Source: Candidatus Zixiibacteriota bacterium
GTDB taxonomy: Bacteria > Zixibacteria > MSB-5A5 > GN15 > FEB-12
DNA length: 5,101 bases
Reading direction: 5' to 3'
Assembly (NCBI GenBank): GCA_030591625.1
Contig: JAUVAR010000213.1
Span: 1-5,101 of the forward strand
Both the position numbers and the translations under genes were made by a program. Below the pieces are notes generated by a model that had not been told where the DNA came from, did not search any database, and saw only the letters and a program-made list of their open reading frames with translations. Shown piece after piece: positions 4,493-5,101 of the stretch (its first letter is position 1; each line of letters starts with the position of its first letter).

Positions 4493-5101
4493 ATGACTGA
4501 ACACAAAATGAAGGATGTGGAACCGTATGGGGCGTGGGAAATGAAGCGGAGATATCAGGCAAACATGATAAAAGGGATAGGGCTGACATTTGCGATGGTT
4601 TGTCTGATAGTCTTATGGCTAACAATGCCATCAACGAAAGTTTTGATACCACCAGATCCTGATGAACCAAAAGATTCGATCAGAGTTATTTCAACAATTG
4701 AAAAGGAATTTGTTATTATAACCGACAACCTGCCTGTAGGTGGGAAGAAAATTAGTACTGAAGCATCTGTTTTTACTGCAGACTTTATACCAATTGCAGA
4801 TAGTCTATTCTCAGAAGAATATGAAGAAGAGCTTATCTCGGTCTATGAATTTGCTAATGATTTCATACCTGGTGGATCAACCGATCGGCCTGAAGGTGAC
4901 TATGTCGAGACGAGTTATGGTGGAGGAACGGGCGGAGAAATATATCCTGCTATTGATAGCTTTGTGCCGGTTGAGAAGATACCAGAGCCTGTACATATAG
5001 CCCGACCTGTCTATCCGAGACTTTTAGAGACGGCAGGAATTGAAGGCTCCCTCTGGGTGAAAGCTCTGGTTGATCGTGAGGGGAATGTTGTTGATGCGAG
5101 A
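4493..5101 (+). CDS. tonB: TonB family energy-transducer protein, second copy (3' end outside window)
   Basis: The frame is open from ATG 4493 to the right edge, giving 203 residues with no stop. It repeats the TonB1 layout: PYGAWEMKRRYQAN at 11-24, one helix (about 28-46), a periplasmic linker (47-165) and the start of the TonB C-terminal domain (about 172 onward, PVYPRLLETAGIEGSLWVK). About 40-50 residues of that domain should lie beyond the window, judging by TonB1. DFIP occurs at 97-100 and 123-126 and SFVP at 156-159; the last matches DFVP of TonB1. The linker is acidic with a Gly-rich patch (143-148). Codon use differs from tonB1: 10 of 19 Ile codons are ATA (2 of 20 in tonB1), and only 1 of 8 Arg codons is CGT/CGC (5 of 5 in tonB1). 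It is a diverged paralogue, probably serving other receptors or conditions. No exbB or exbD follows within the window. Confidence 0.9.
   Translation, partial: MTEHKMKDVEPYGAWEMKRRYQANMIKGIGLTFAMVCLIVLWLTMPSTKVLIPPDPDEPKDSIRVISTIEKEFVIITDNLPVGGKKISTEASVFTADFIPIADSLFSEEYEEELISVYEFANDFIPGGSTDRPEGDYVETSYGGGTGGEIYPAIDSFVPVEKIPEPVHIARPVYPRLLETAGIEGSLWVKALVDREGNVVDAR

Noticed and set aside
4740..5000. An 86-codon + strand frame inside the second tonB region
   Set aside because: It overlaps in another frame the TonB2 frame that runs from 4493 with a strong ribosome site and clear TonB motifs; its translation shows no family features.

Overview
The window is about 5.1 kb of a bacterial genome of moderate GC content. 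Every supported gene is on the + strand. It is dominated by a TonB-type energy-transduction operon: exbB, two consecutive exbD genes and tonB, preceded by an unrecognised four-helix membrane protein. A diverged second tonB-like gene follows and runs off the right edge. Duplicated exbD genes, a four-helix ExbB and TonB proteins with a conserved juxtamembrane PYGA(Y/W)E(L/M)K motif suggest the Fibrobacteres-Chlorobi-Bacteroidetes (FCB) superphylum or a neighbouring candidate phylum. The clear Shine-Dalgarno sites (GGAGG, GAGGAGG) argue against typical Bacteroidota, which mostly lack them. The phylum assignment is an inference; there is no marker gene here.

Layout: positions 3-533 hold the 3' end of a cysteine-rich TPR protein. 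After a 46-nt gap, 580-1587 encodes the unrecognised membrane protein, with a basic and charged cytoplasmic head, one helix, a strongly acidic external loop and three more helices. After 29 nt, exbB (GTG start, 1617-2375), exbD1 (2379-2858), exbD2 (2859-3512) and tonB1 (3509-4234) follow with gaps of 3 nt, 0 nt and a 4-nt ATGA overlap, a strongly coupled arrangement. A 258-nt non-coding stretch then holds a 16-bp hairpin whose wobble pairs work only in + strand RNA, and a cluster of TGTGCA/TGCACA elements. A partial tonB2 (4493 to the edge) closes the window.

Functional reading: ExbB and the two ExbD proteins form an inner-membrane proton-driven motor. TonB1 carries the energy across the periplasm to outer-membrane receptors. 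Two non-identical ExbD subunits share an identical proton-channel segment but have very different periplasmic parts, so a mixed ExbD1/ExbD2 dimer is plausible. The 335-residue protein is the best candidate for an undescribed accessory part of this motor. TonB2 shares TonB1's architecture but differs sharply in codon use, has its own ribosome binding site, and probably has its own regulation and receptor set. No RNA genes, CRISPR arrays or mobile elements were seen.
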